A stretch of 64,000 nt of DNA from Colius striatus (Eukaryota > Chordata > Aves > Coliiformes > Coliidae). Numbering within the stretch: the first letter of the stretch is position 1; the number at the start of each line of letters is the position of its first letter. The DNA is taken from contig NC_084772.1 of assembly GCF_028858725.1 (NCBI RefSeq), positions 21,367,548-21,431,547 on the forward strand, given 5' to 3'. The position numbers were made by a program, and so were the translations under genes. Shown in pieces: positions 1 through 9,463 of the stretch. The notes beneath the pieces are model-generated. The model was not told the origin of the DNA. It was given only the letters and a program-made list of their open reading frames with translations, and made no database searches.

Positions 1-149
1 CTTTAGAAGCTCCCGGGGCACCATGAGCCAGGCCCATGGTGTCCCAAGACAGGCAGGGTGTCCTGACCCAGACAGGGTGTCCCACCTGCCACCCAACAGA
101 GCACAGCCCCTGCCAGGGATAATGCCAGGTCTTTCTCTTTGATTAAGGT

Positions 150-215
150 TATTTAAGCTTTTCACTGAAACATAAAACCTGATTGTTTGCATAAACAGCC
201 TAATTGGATCCTAGT
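150..215. other. AT-rich block, possible conserved element
   Basis: A TTTGATTAAGGTTATTTAAG-like stretch followed by TTTGCATAAACAGCC and CTAATTGGATCC stands out against GC-rich flanks. It holds homeodomain-like TAATTG and octamer-like TTTGCATAA sites. Regulatory function is only a guess. Confidence 0.2.
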
Positions 216-2249
216 GCACAGCATCGCTAATGCCGTGGGTGCGCTGGCAGCCGGCGGCAGCACCGGCACCGGGCCGGCACATCCTGGCTCTGCCATCCCC
301 AGGGCTGCTCTGGCAGTGGGTGCCTGAGACTCCCCATGCCCCAGATGCACCCACTGACCCTCCCAGCCATGGCTGGACCCTGCCTCGGGGTGGGTGACAG
401 CCCCGTGGGGACACCGCTGCCCCTGGCACCTGGCCCTGGCCGTGCCCTTGGTGATGCCCAACCTGCAAGGCAAGGGGGACAGAAGGCTGTGCCCTGGCAT
501 CGCCCCCGGGAGGAGGAGGAGGAAGGAGGAGCGGTGTGAAGGTGCTGGGTGGGAAGCAGGGGGCTGGGAGCCCCGGGTGGGCGGCTTTGCAGGAATGCTG
601 CCTGCCTGCACGGCGTTTCCATGGCTGGGAGCTGCAGAAGGCTTTCATGGCAAAAGGCAGAGAGGCTCCATGAATATTTCATTAGGAAAGCAATGTGGTG
701 TGCTGCAGAGAACATCTGGCTGGAGTCCCTGGAGACCCCTGCCTTGTGCAGGAAGCAGGAACTGTGAAATATGGAGGAAAACGAGGGAGAGGGGGAGACG
801 GGGGGAGCGTCCCACGGCATGGGGAGCGTTCCTGCCCACCCCAGCCCCGCCATGGGCAGCACAGGGCAGGCACTGCCCTTCATCCTCCTGTGAATGGCAG
901 CCCTGGGAGGTTTCCATGAGGTGGAGGGGCTGTGGTGGTGCAGCTGAAGGCTGCTTTTCTCATCCTTCTCCGTGGGATGCTTCGGGGACCTGGTTGCAGC
1001 AGGGTCTGTCCCTCACAAGCAGGGTGCTTAATCCCAGTGTCCGATGCAGGAATGGGCAGAGCTGCTCCTCCAGTTTGCAGTTGCCATGCACGGGCTGGCT
1101 GTGGGCTGGCCAGGCACAGACTGGGGCAGCCAGTGATGCTGGAGCATGGGACAGGGTGAGGTGGGATGGGATGGGACAGGATGGGTGCTCTTGCCTTGGC
1201 TCCACATGCCTCCCAGGAGATGCTGATGCCCTCGAAGCTGTGTGCTGAAACCCGTGCCCTGGCTCCCGCAAGCCATGCAGGGGTCAGGATCCCAGAGGGA
1301 GGTTTGTCCTGGTGGTGTTGGTACGGAGAGGACAGCCCTGGGCACAGGGGTGCTGCTGGTCACAACCCAGGTCCTTCAGGGGGGCAGAGCAGCAGACTTG
1401 GAGTGGTGCAAGGACTTGGCATTGCCAGCATGCCTGTTTCCCTTCAGCGCCAGCTCCTTCCCTCCGTGCTGGCGGGTTTGGTGCTTGGGGGCCTGGCTGG
1501 AGCCCTTTGCCTTTGGTGGGTGCTGGTGGAGCTGTGCAGCCACAATGTTCCCGGCACACTGGTGTCTGCTGCTAGCTCCGACTTTGCTCCTGTAGCACGG
1601 GACAGGCAGCACGCTCACTGACCCAGACCTGCTGCTGCCAGACACGGGCTCTGGCCAGCACCCCTCAGCGCCCTGCCCAGGGCTCCCAACACCCACCCTC
1701 ACCCCCAACCCCACAAAACACCCACCCGCCACCACAGCCCTTGCAGCTGGAACACGATGCCCACGACCTCTGCACCACGCGGCTCCCGGCCACGGCACCA
1801 CAGGAGCCCCGACACCTGTCCCCAGCACCCCACAATCCTCCCCTTCCCTCTTCCTCCTCCCCAGCTCGTTCTTCCTCATCCCCAGGCTGAGCTCTGTAGC
1901 AGCCCCGGCTTGGGACCAGCGGCGGGACTTTGCCTCATGCTCTCCCCGCTCTGCCGCGGCTCCCGGCACGGCCGCCGCCAGCAAACAAAGCCCAACCAGA
2001 CAAAGCCACAACCTCCCTCGCTGGCCCCCACATGCACAGCCAGGGGATGGCAAATCCCCATTCACAGCCACCAGCCCAACCTGGCCAGCACCCGGAGCCC
2101 TCCCTCGCCCGTGCCAGGCGGCGGCTGCAGTGCCAAGGGCTGGCAGTGCCGCAGGGCAGGCCGCAGGCAGGACGGCCGGGGAGGCCGCGGGCGGCAGCTC
2201 CTGCACCAGCCCCACCACACATGCACAGCCTTTAAAACGAAGGCAAATA

Positions 2250-2274
2250 CCTCTCTCCTCTCCTCTCCTCTCCA
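2250..2274 (+). repeat. CTCTC pyrimidine microsatellite
   Basis: Short pyrimidine-only run of repeated CTCTC/CTCCT units just upstream of the orphan CpG island. Confidence 0.7.
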
Positions 2275-2479
2275 GCTCCTCTGTCTGCTGTGGGTCCTGC
2301 CTCGGCCACGCCGTGCCTGCGCCGCGCTGCCCGTCCTCCATGAGTGCCGCATCGCGATGGGCTGCCAGACCCTCCTCTCTGCCGACGGTGGGTTTTGGCC
2401 CCGCGCTGCCTGCTGGCATTTTGGCAGCTCCAACCATGGCATGTGTCCATTAGAGTGGGTTTTTTTTCCTCCCTTTCAC

Positions 2480-3015
2480 AATCCGTCCTCCTCAGCCTTC
2501 TTCCACCGGTGCCTCCAGAGCCGCCTGCGGTGCCAGCTCGCAGGAAAATTGGCAGCGAACGCGGCGCAGGGATCCTCCCGCAGCTGACGGAGCCCCGCCA
2601 GGCGCAGGCAGCCCTTCTGCCAGCCACCAGCCTTGGCACAGGGGGCCCGGGGGGCCACGGGGGGCTGCCGACGCTTGGCAGCCCTTCCCTGGCACCGCCG
2701 CCCCAGCCGCCGCCACGGCTCCGCTGCCAAAAGCCAAATGAGGGGGGAGAGGAGAAGGGGAAGATGGTAGGGAGAGGAGCTGGCTGCACCGTGCCCGCTG
2801 CCAGGGCACCTGCCCGGGGGTCCTTCGCCACAGCCGCTGGCCGATGTCCTCGGCGGAGGGCGCGGGAGCGTGGCCGCGGCGCTGGCGTCGCGTGGAGAGG
2901 CTCAGCCCCGTCTGTCACCACTTGTGCCCCCAGCCCAGCCGGGAGAGCCCAGCACGAGGGTGGCGAGAGCCAAGGCAGACCGGCTCGGCTCGGCTGGGCT
3001 CGGCTCGGTGGTGCT
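2480..3015. promoter_or_regulatory. orphan CpG island
   Basis: About 50 CpG sites fall in some 530 bp, densest at 2790-2915. A + strand donor-like GTG|GTGAGC sits at 3020/3021 just past its edge. No coding exon is recognised beside it. It may be a promoter for an upstream gene on the minus strand, a non-coding RNA, or an alternative far-upstream ACSF3 start; the sequence does not decide. Confidence 0.5.
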
Positions 3016-3944
3016 GTGTGGTGAGCACGGCTCCCACAGACACACCTCTTACCCAGCATCCGTCTGCCGTGGAGGGGGGCCTGGGAAATTGGGAAGGGAA
3101 GAGTGGAGGAGGGACTTGTGGTGATGGGTGGGTGGTTTTGGGGTGCCCTCCAGCCATGTGTTGCTCTGCACGGCTGCTTCAGCCATGTGCAACGTGGCTT
3201 CGCCATCCCGTGCCAAATCCCTGGCCCCGGCAGCGCGTCTGTGCCATGGCTCCATCCTGGCCAGCCATTGCCATTGCAGCTGTCTCTGCCTCACCAGCTT
3301 TTCTCCCTCAAATTCTTGGTCTTGGTGTCGTTTCGAAGGGAGGACCAGAACCCTGGCTTGAGCATCCACGGCAGCCCAGGTCCCTGAGGCCAAGGGATGC
3401 TGCTGAGGACGGCTGGGCAGGAGACAGGGGATGAGCTGCCAGCCCAGTGCCCTGCTTGGCTTCACCCCAAATCAGCCATTTATTGAGAGCCAGATCTATT
3501 GGAAGCCAGAGAGAGGCCAGAGCTCCCCCGTTGCCTTCTCCCCAGCCCTATGGCACAGCCCCACGGCACAGCCCAGCAGGATGGAGCAGCAGGAGCACCA
3601 GCCAAGCCGCTGGCACACACAGACCCACCTGCCATCACCATTTAACAGGTTGACTCCCTAATGGGAGACGCCTTTAATGTGGTGGCAGGAGGCATCAGGA
3701 GCCTTCTGTGGGGCAGGACAGAGCTGTGTGGGGGTCACACCAGCCCCAAGCCAGGCTCCTGCCATGCAGCATCTGCTCTCCCTATGCATTGGCACCTTCC
3801 AGCCTGAAAGACACCAGCCTGGGATGGTGGGGACGGTCCATGGCATGGGAAAGGCCCCTGAAGCCAACCCGATGCGCCCCTGTGCCCGCATCCCTTGTGC
3901 CCCAGCGGCTGTCCCCTGGCCTGCCCGTGGCACACGTGCACCTT

Positions 3945-4030
3945 GCCATTTCCTCAAATAAGCAGCTAATCTCCATCAATCATAATTTCATGCAATTATC
4001 ATAATAGGGCCATTTTGCACTTATCCTCGC
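3945..4030. other. AT-rich block, possible conserved non-coding element
   Basis: A sharp AT-rich patch with CAATCATAATTT, TGCAATTATC and ATAATAGGGCC, resembling homeodomain/Cdx-type site clusters, sits between GC-rich flanks. There is no coding sense on either strand. Confidence 0.28.
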
Positions 4031-4259
4031 CACGTGACGCAGGAGGCACTTACAGCTCCACTTCACGCCGAGCTCCTCCGAGCTGCTCCCGTCTCCGGGG
4101 AGTCCCGACGGCAATGGCGTGTCCCCCGAGCCCCTGGGGACAGCCCTGGCCCCTGCCACCCCGCCGAGGGCAACGGCGCTGGCAGCGGGTGCTCGTGCTG
4201 AGCCAGAGGCTGGCACAGGGGACAGCAGTGGGATGCTGGCTCCTGGCTTCTTGCCACTG

Positions 4260-4277
4260 CAGCAGCAGCAGCAGCAC
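4260..4277 (+). repeat. (CAG)n microsatellite
   Basis: Six consecutive CAG/GCA triplets in non-coding sequence. Confidence 0.8.
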
Positions 4278-4837
4278 AGGGGTTAAACCCCGAAGCGGGG
4301 CAGTTAATCTGGTTCCTCTCACCATCTGGCCCCGTGGCGGTGCCAAAGCCAGGCGGTGTGTGGTGGGGGGCACGGCTGGCAGCCCCAGCGCTGACCCTCC
4401 GCCAGCCGGCGGGGAGCAGATTAAGGGGGCTGGGAGGCACCAGAGCCACACTGAGTGGGAGATCAGGCCCCAGCAGATGGATGGGGATCAAACGTTTCAC
4501 TCCACCTTGTTTATTGCTCCCTCCTCGGCAGCAACTGGGTACCCCAGCACGGGCCCTGGCTCTGGCTCCCCTGGGGCTGGGGCAGGACGGGGCTGGGGAC
4601 GTGGTGCTCACAGATTTGGGGTGTTGCAGTGGCGATGGACGAGCTCTCCCCTCTGTCTGTGCCCCATCCACATCCCAAGCAGCGCCGTGGCGGCATCCAC
4701 CAGTGCTCTCATCCCACCCCACTGGGATGTGCTGGGGTTGCAGTTCCTGGCAGGCACAGCAGCAGCCCTGAGCACGGGGCTCCCCATCGCCCAGCGGCGT
4801 CTGTGGTGTTTTACACCAGCGCAGCCAGTACTTCCCT

Positions 4838-4925
4838 TTCTCTTTAATAAACACGGATGTTGCCACAAGTAAACGCTAATGCAATAAAAGCCTTCTGCTG
4901 GCTCCGTAATTAATCAGCGAGCTGG
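4838..4925. other. AT-rich block, possible conserved non-coding element
   Basis: Contains TTTAATAAACACGG, ACGCTAATGCAATAAAAGCC and CCGTAATTAATCAGCG, with forkhead-like and paired homeodomain-like sites. The AATAAA hexamers could act as poly(A) signals for a + strand transcript, but no upstream coding exon supports that reading. Confidence 0.28.
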
Positions 4926-5937
4926 GTAAGGCAGGGGGGAGCGGAACAGCCTCCTGCTGGCGCGGGCTGCGGGGCTCACACCCGCCTGGCAGGGAGGGGA
5001 GAACCTGCACTGGCAGCCTGGGCACAGCTGCAGCAGTCCCAGGGCTGGGCTGGGGGCAGGCAGGGCTGCAGTGCGCACAGCGCTTGGCTTTTGGGGTGTC
5101 CGTCTGCTTCATGGGTGTTTTGCTCCCAGTTGTGACGGCGCATCTGGACTGACCCTGTCCCCAAGGAGGTGTCCCCACCAGCCTGGAATGGAGAACAGGC
5201 TGGGTACCACGTGTCCCTCCCCACACAGCCAAACTTGCTGCTGAATAAACCGTACCCTGCTCCCCCAGCGCTGGTGATGCCGGGGCCACCCCTGGGGAGC
5301 AGCTCCCTCCCTCCCTGCCCCGTGCAGCCCCGGGAGGGACGGCAGTGGCCGAGTGCTGCTCGTGGCCAGGGCTCAGCATCGTCTCGGGGGAGGTGGCCGA
5401 CTCCAGATGGTCGGTGGGCACCAGGTGCCGGGGGACAGAGCAGCAGAGAGTGGCTCAGGGTGGACATCTGCTGCACAGGCGGCCAGCTGGCCCGGCAGCC
5501 CGCCACGGCTGGGGGGAGCACGGCCCCGGCACCCCTCCCTGGGGTAGGGGTCCCTGCACAAACCAGAAGGGCTCTGTAGCCCCTGCATCCTGTCTGGTGC
5601 AGGCAGCTGTGACTGTCACAGCCCTGTCCCCAACAGCTCTGGGTACCCACTGGGCCACGGCAGAGACCCCCCTGTGGGCATGCACCCCTGCTCCCCCCTG
5701 AGGGGGTTAATCCCTGCAGCCTGAGAGGCTGGGGACAGATGGCAAGTATGAAAAGGAGAATGAAAGCGGTGACAACCGGCCTGGGGCGGTGGTTGGTGGG
5801 AGCTGGGCACATCTGCAGGGCAGCACATGGGCATGGGGCATGAACCCTCCAGAGGGACCTGCTGGCAATGGGGGCTGTCCCAGAGCAGCTAGAGGTGAGA
5901 GGTCCCTCCTGCAGCAATTTGTCATGGAAATGAGAAG

Positions 5938-6432
5938 CCATGCAACAGCCATGCAACGAGGAGACGTGCCATGGGAAGACTGTGCAAGGAGGAGGGAACC
6001 GTGCAACAGGGAGCTGTGCAATGGGGAGAGGCCTGTGCAATGGGGACAGAGCTGTGCAACAGGGAGGGAGTCATGCAACGGGGAGGGAGCTGTGCAACAG
6101 AGAGGGAGCTGTGCAATGGGGAGAGACCTGTGCAATGGGGAGAGAGCTGAGCAATGGGGAGAGACCCGTGCAATGGGGAGAGAGACATGCATCAGGGAAG
6201 GAGCTGTGCAATGGGGAGGGAGATGTGAAATGGGGAGCTGTGCAACAGAGAGGGAGCTGGGCAATGGGGAGAGAGCTGTGAAATGGGGAGAGAGACATGC
6301 AACAGAGAGGGAGCTGTGCAATGGGAGAGAGCTGTGAAATGGGGAGGGAGCTGTGCAACAGAGAGCGAGCTGTGCAATGAGGAGGGAGCCACGTGTCAGC
6401 TGTGCAACAGGGAGGTGTGAAATGGGGACCAG
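5938..6432. repeat. 19-bp minisatellite
   Basis: About 25 imperfect units modelled on GAGCTGTGCAATGGGGAGA, with variants CAACAGAGAGG and GAAATGGGGAG. Units range from 14 to 20 bp and edges are degenerate. The 19-bp period is not a multiple of 3, yet the units carry few stops, so long spurious frames appear on both strands. Confidence 0.9.
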
Positions 6433-7235
6433 CGAGTTGGGAAAGTGTGCAGAGAGGGGAGAGAGGGTGTGCCAGACCCCGTGGCACGCAGAGGTGTGGT
6501 GGCTCCTCTCCCCGTGGCTCTGCCTGAGGTTGGGCTCCTGGCCCTGCTTCCGTTCCCAGCCCCGCTGCGCCTGGCTGGGCTGTGGAAACGCACCTGAGGT
6601 TGGTGGGTGGGGGTCCCCCCGCCGTCCCGCTTCGCGCACCGCTGCGCACGGCCGCAAAGCGAGGCTCCGGCAGAGGAGCGGCTGCGGGGCTGCGAGGGGA
6701 CGGCGCCGGGACACGCGGCGTGGGAGCAGTGGTGGCACACGGCGGCTCGCGTGGCACAAGGGCCCTGTGCCCCCGTGCAACGGGCTGCCCCGCACTGTGG
6801 CTGCCCCGGCGGCAGCCCGGCACCGGGGCTGGCAGGGCTGTGCAGGGTGTCCTGCCCTGTGCCACCGCAGCCACGCTGCTGTGCCCATCGCCCATGGGTG
6901 CCAGCGAGCTGCCAGGAGAGGGGCCGGCTGCCCCGTGCCCCAGCTGCGTCCCAGGCAGCCTGATGACTGCAGCAGCGAATGCAAATCTGCAGCGGCACCG
7001 GCTACAAGGAAGAAGCTGGGTTGGGTTTCTGCCGGGTGCTGTGGGGCTGTGGAGGGCTTGAGGCCAGCGCAGCCCCTTCCCAGAGCCTGCTCAGCCCCTG
7101 CCCGAGCCCTGCGTGGGGCTTTGCTCCAGCCCAGCTGAGGCTGCTGGGCACGGCCATGGGGACAGGGCAGGAGGCCAACGTGGTGCTGCCATGGCCAGGG
7201 AGCTCCATCCCAGCTGCCATGTGCCACCACAGCCC
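6433..7235. other. GC-rich non-coding stretch with a small CpG cluster
   Basis: About 20 CpG sites cluster at 6600-6800. The rest is G+C-rich unique sequence between two minisatellites. No exon or repeat family is recognised. It might be an outlying part of the ACSF3 promoter region. Confidence 0.45.
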
Positions 7236-7742
7236 CCTCTGTGTGTCCCAGGGATGTCTGTGTGTCCCCAAGAGACGTCTGTCTATCTCAGGGATGTCTG
7301 TGTGTCCCCAAGTGATGTCCATGTGTCTCAGAGGTGTCTGTGTATCCCAGGGATGTCTGTGTGTCTCAGGGATGTCTGTGTGTCCCCAAGAGATGTCTGT
7401 GTGTCTGAGGGATGTCTGTGTGTCCCAGGGATGTCTGTGTGTCCCAAATAATGTCTGTGTGTCCCCAGGATGTCTGTGTATCCCAACTAATGTCGGTGTA
7501 TCCCAACTGAGGTCTGTGTCCCCCAACTGATGTCTGTGTATCCCAACTGTTATCTGTGTGTCCCAGGGATGTCTGTCTATCCTAGGGATGTCTGTGTGTC
7601 CCAGGGATGTCTGTGTATCTCAGGGATGTCTGTGTGTCCCAGCTGATGTCTGTGTGTCTCAGGGATGTCTGTGTGTCCCAGCTGATGTCTGTGTGTTCCA
7701 ACTGATGTCTGTGTGTCCCAGCTGATGTCTGTGTGTCCCCAG
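7236..7742. repeat. 19-21-bp minisatellite abutting the ACSF3 promoter island
   Basis: About 25 units of the type ATGTCTGTGTGTCCCAGGG, with alternative unit ends CCCAACTG, CCCAGCTG, CTCAGGG and CCCCAAGAG. The array ends within a few bases of the CpG island. The T/G-rich strand holds repeated TGTCTGTGTG blocks. The final third is dominated by the CAGCTGATGTCTGTGTGTCC variant, suggesting recent local unit spread. Confidence 0.93.
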
Positions 7743-7744
7743 GA

Positions 7745-8475
7745 GCTCCCATGGGTCCAGGCCCGGCAGCCCCGGGCAGGGCTGCAGCTCCCTCACACCC
7801 GCCGTGACACGGGAGGACGCTGCGGTACTGTCCGAGGCTCCCCGCGCCGGCAGCCGGGGCCGGGGGTCCCGCGGCTGGACAAGCGCCGCCTCCAGAGGGC
7901 GGTTTGGGGCCAATTCCCCATAAAACGGGTGCGGGAGGGAACGTTGGTGCTCGGGAGGCGCGGGCTGTGTTTCCGCCGGAGCCCTTTGGCAGGCGGAGCG
8001 GCTGCGCGGTGTCCGCAGGTGAGGGGCCGGGTGCCGGTGGCGGCCGGTGTCGCCGTGTGCCGGTGTCGCCGTCGCCGGGTGCCGCGATTAACGGCGGCTT
8101 TAATTAAAGTGTAATGAGCCTCCTGCCTCGTCGGGCCGCGCCGGAGCCGTGCGCGCCTGGGGCGAGCGGCGGGGCTCGGGGGGAGCGCGTCCCGGCTCCG
8201 GCCCCGCCAGGGCTCGCAGCAGCCCCTCGGCGGTGCCACCGGCTTGGCGAGGCAGGGCCCTGGCCGCCCTGCCTTGGAAATCAGCGGTTGAGGGGGTTTC
8301 CTGCCGCTGCTCCGAGGTGTGATGTGAGCGGAGTGGGGGGCAGAGAGCTGGAGGGGGGAAGCGCTGTCTGGGGTGAAGGAGAGGCGCAGCCCATCCTCGG
8401 GGTGCGGGGCCGGCCGCCGTTCGGCCTCACGGCTTCCATCTGCCCCGCGCTTCTTCCCGGCGGCTGCGTTGTGCT
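7745..8475 (+). promoter_or_regulatory. ACSF3: CpG island, likely ACSF3 promoter
   Basis: CpG dinucleotides become very frequent from about 7750 to 8475, in contrast to the sequence on either side. The island contains CCAAT and TATA-like boxes (7910-7926) and a splice donor at 8019. Housekeeping metabolic genes such as ACSF3 normally start in such islands. It begins directly after a minisatellite (7236-7742) and ends about 90 bp before the first CR1 of the window. A divergent transcript on the minus strand is possible but not shown. Confidence 0.65.
7930..8018 (+). other. ACSF3: probable non-coding first exon of ACSF3 (start approximate)
   Basis: A CpG-dense stretch ends in the donor-like junction CCGCAG|GTGAGG at 8018/8019. 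It lies 4.3 kb upstream of the first coding exon, whose acceptor at 12360 shows that an upstream exon must exist. There is a CCAAT at 7910-7914 and a TATA-like CATAAAAC at 7919-7926 just before it. Exon extent and transcription start are inferred; other donors in the island could be used instead. Confidence 0.45.
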
Positions 8476-8565
8476 GGGAGCTTCCACAGGTACTCTGGTT
8501 TCCTCCATTAGCCATAGGAGGGTGCGGGCTGAACTTTCTCCTCAGTGAAAGTGAGGCCGTGCCTC

Positions 8566-8828
8566 GAGGGCTGTGTTCAGTGCTGGGCCCCTCACTCACT
8601 GCCAGAGGGGCTGGAGCACGGCCAGAGCTGGGCACAGAGCTGGGGAAGGGGCTGGAGCACAAGGGGCTGGGGAGGGGCTGAGGGAATGGGGGTGTTGAGC
8701 CTGGAGAAGAGGGGGCTGAGGGCAGACAGCAGCACTCTCTGACACTCCCTGACAGGAGGCTGCAGGGAGCTGGGGGTCGGACTCTGCTCCCAAATATAAG
8801 TGATAAGACAAGAGGAAATGGACTCAAG
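8566..8828 (+). mobile_element. CR1 LINE 3' fragment, truncated at its 3' end
   Basis: It carries the CR1 pre-3' block (GTGTTCAGTGCTGGGCCCC ... GAGCCTGGAGAAGAGG ... GACAGGAGGCTGCAGGGAGC) and stops at GGACTCAAG, where the next CR1 copy begins almost directly. It is the first CR1 in the window, about 90 bp after the promoter island. Confidence 0.85.
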
Positions 8829-8830
8829 TA

Positions 8831-9463
8831 CACCACTGTGCTGCCATGTTCCTCTGGAGTGAGCATCCTGCCTGCCTGGGAAACACGAGGGGCAAACAGG
8901 CAGCAGCAACAGCAGCACAGTCCCAAGCCCTCTGCCCCTTCCTCATGTGCCCCAAGGCTGCCCAGGGCCTGACAACCACAGCCCCACAGGCACAGAGAAC
9001 ACAGGCTGCCAGAGCTGGAGCAACACAAGCAGCAGGGGGCTGGCAGGGAGGGGTGAAGATCAAGGGGTGGGATGATGGTCTGGAGCACAGGTCTGATGGG
9101 GAACAGCTGGGGGACTGAGCCTGGAGAAGAGCAGGCTGAAGGGAGACAGGAGCACTCCCTGCCAGGAGGCTGCAGTGAGCTGGGGGTCAGGCTCTGCTCC
9201 CAAGTAGTAAATGACAGGACAAGAGCCTCAAGTTGCCCCAGAGGAGGTTGAGGCTGGAGCTGAGGCAGAACTGTTTCCCTGAGAGGGGTGTGAGCCCCTG
9301 TGCCAGGCTGCCCAGGGAGCTGGGGGAGTGCCCAGCCCTGGAGGGATCCCAGAGGCGTGGAGCTGAGGTGCTGAGGGCTGTGGGTCGGTGCTGGGCAGGG
9401 TGAGGGGAGGACTGGGACTGCAGCAGCTTCAAGGGCTTTTCAAACAGAAACTCTTCTGTGATC
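8831..9463 (+). mobile_element. CR1 LINE copy with unusual 5' head (arm A of an inverted pair)
   Basis: The 3' part (9110-9463) is ordinary CR1: GAGCCTGGAGAAGAGC, GGCTGCCCAGGGAGCTGG, GGGATCCCAGAGG, and CTTCTGTGATC at the end. The first ~275 bases (8831-9105) do not match the normal CR1 body seen in other copies here. The whole unit recurs in reverse at 47929-48570 with only scattered differences, including the same loss of the GAAATGG block before CCTCAAG. Confidence 0.85.

Larger units (their letters stand above)
1..5937. other. upstream intergenic DNA, no recognisable gene
   Basis: This GC-rich stretch has many short open frames on both strands, none with a family motif I recognise or a convincing exon structure. 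In human, CBFA2T3 lies upstream of ACSF3 on the opposite strand; I looked for its conserved blocks and saw none. It contains a CpG island (2480-3015) and small AT-rich blocks (about 150-215, 3945-4030, 4838-4925), listed separately, and no CR1 copy. Confidence 0.6.

Noticed and set aside
1376..2437. 353-codon open frame on the minus strand
   Set aside because: Compositionally biased (Ala, Gly, Arg), with no recognisable domain or exon borders; typical of GC-rich avian DNA.
5707..7230. 507-codon open frame on the minus strand
   Set aside because: It spans the 19-bp minisatellite and GC-rich DNA; the predicted protein is low-complexity and shows no domain.
5938..7742. Possible CRISPR array
   Set aside because: The units are contiguous imperfect tandem repeats without unique spacers, in a vertebrate nuclear sequence.
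1..8000. CBFA2T3 5' exons on the minus strand, expected from human gene order
   Set aside because: None of the conserved MTG16 blocks I know (such as the region before and within the TAFH/NHR1 domain) is visible in any frame.
7793..9088. 431-codon open frame on the minus strand
   Set aside because: It runs through the CpG island and into CR1 sequence; stop codons are rare there because of GC content.
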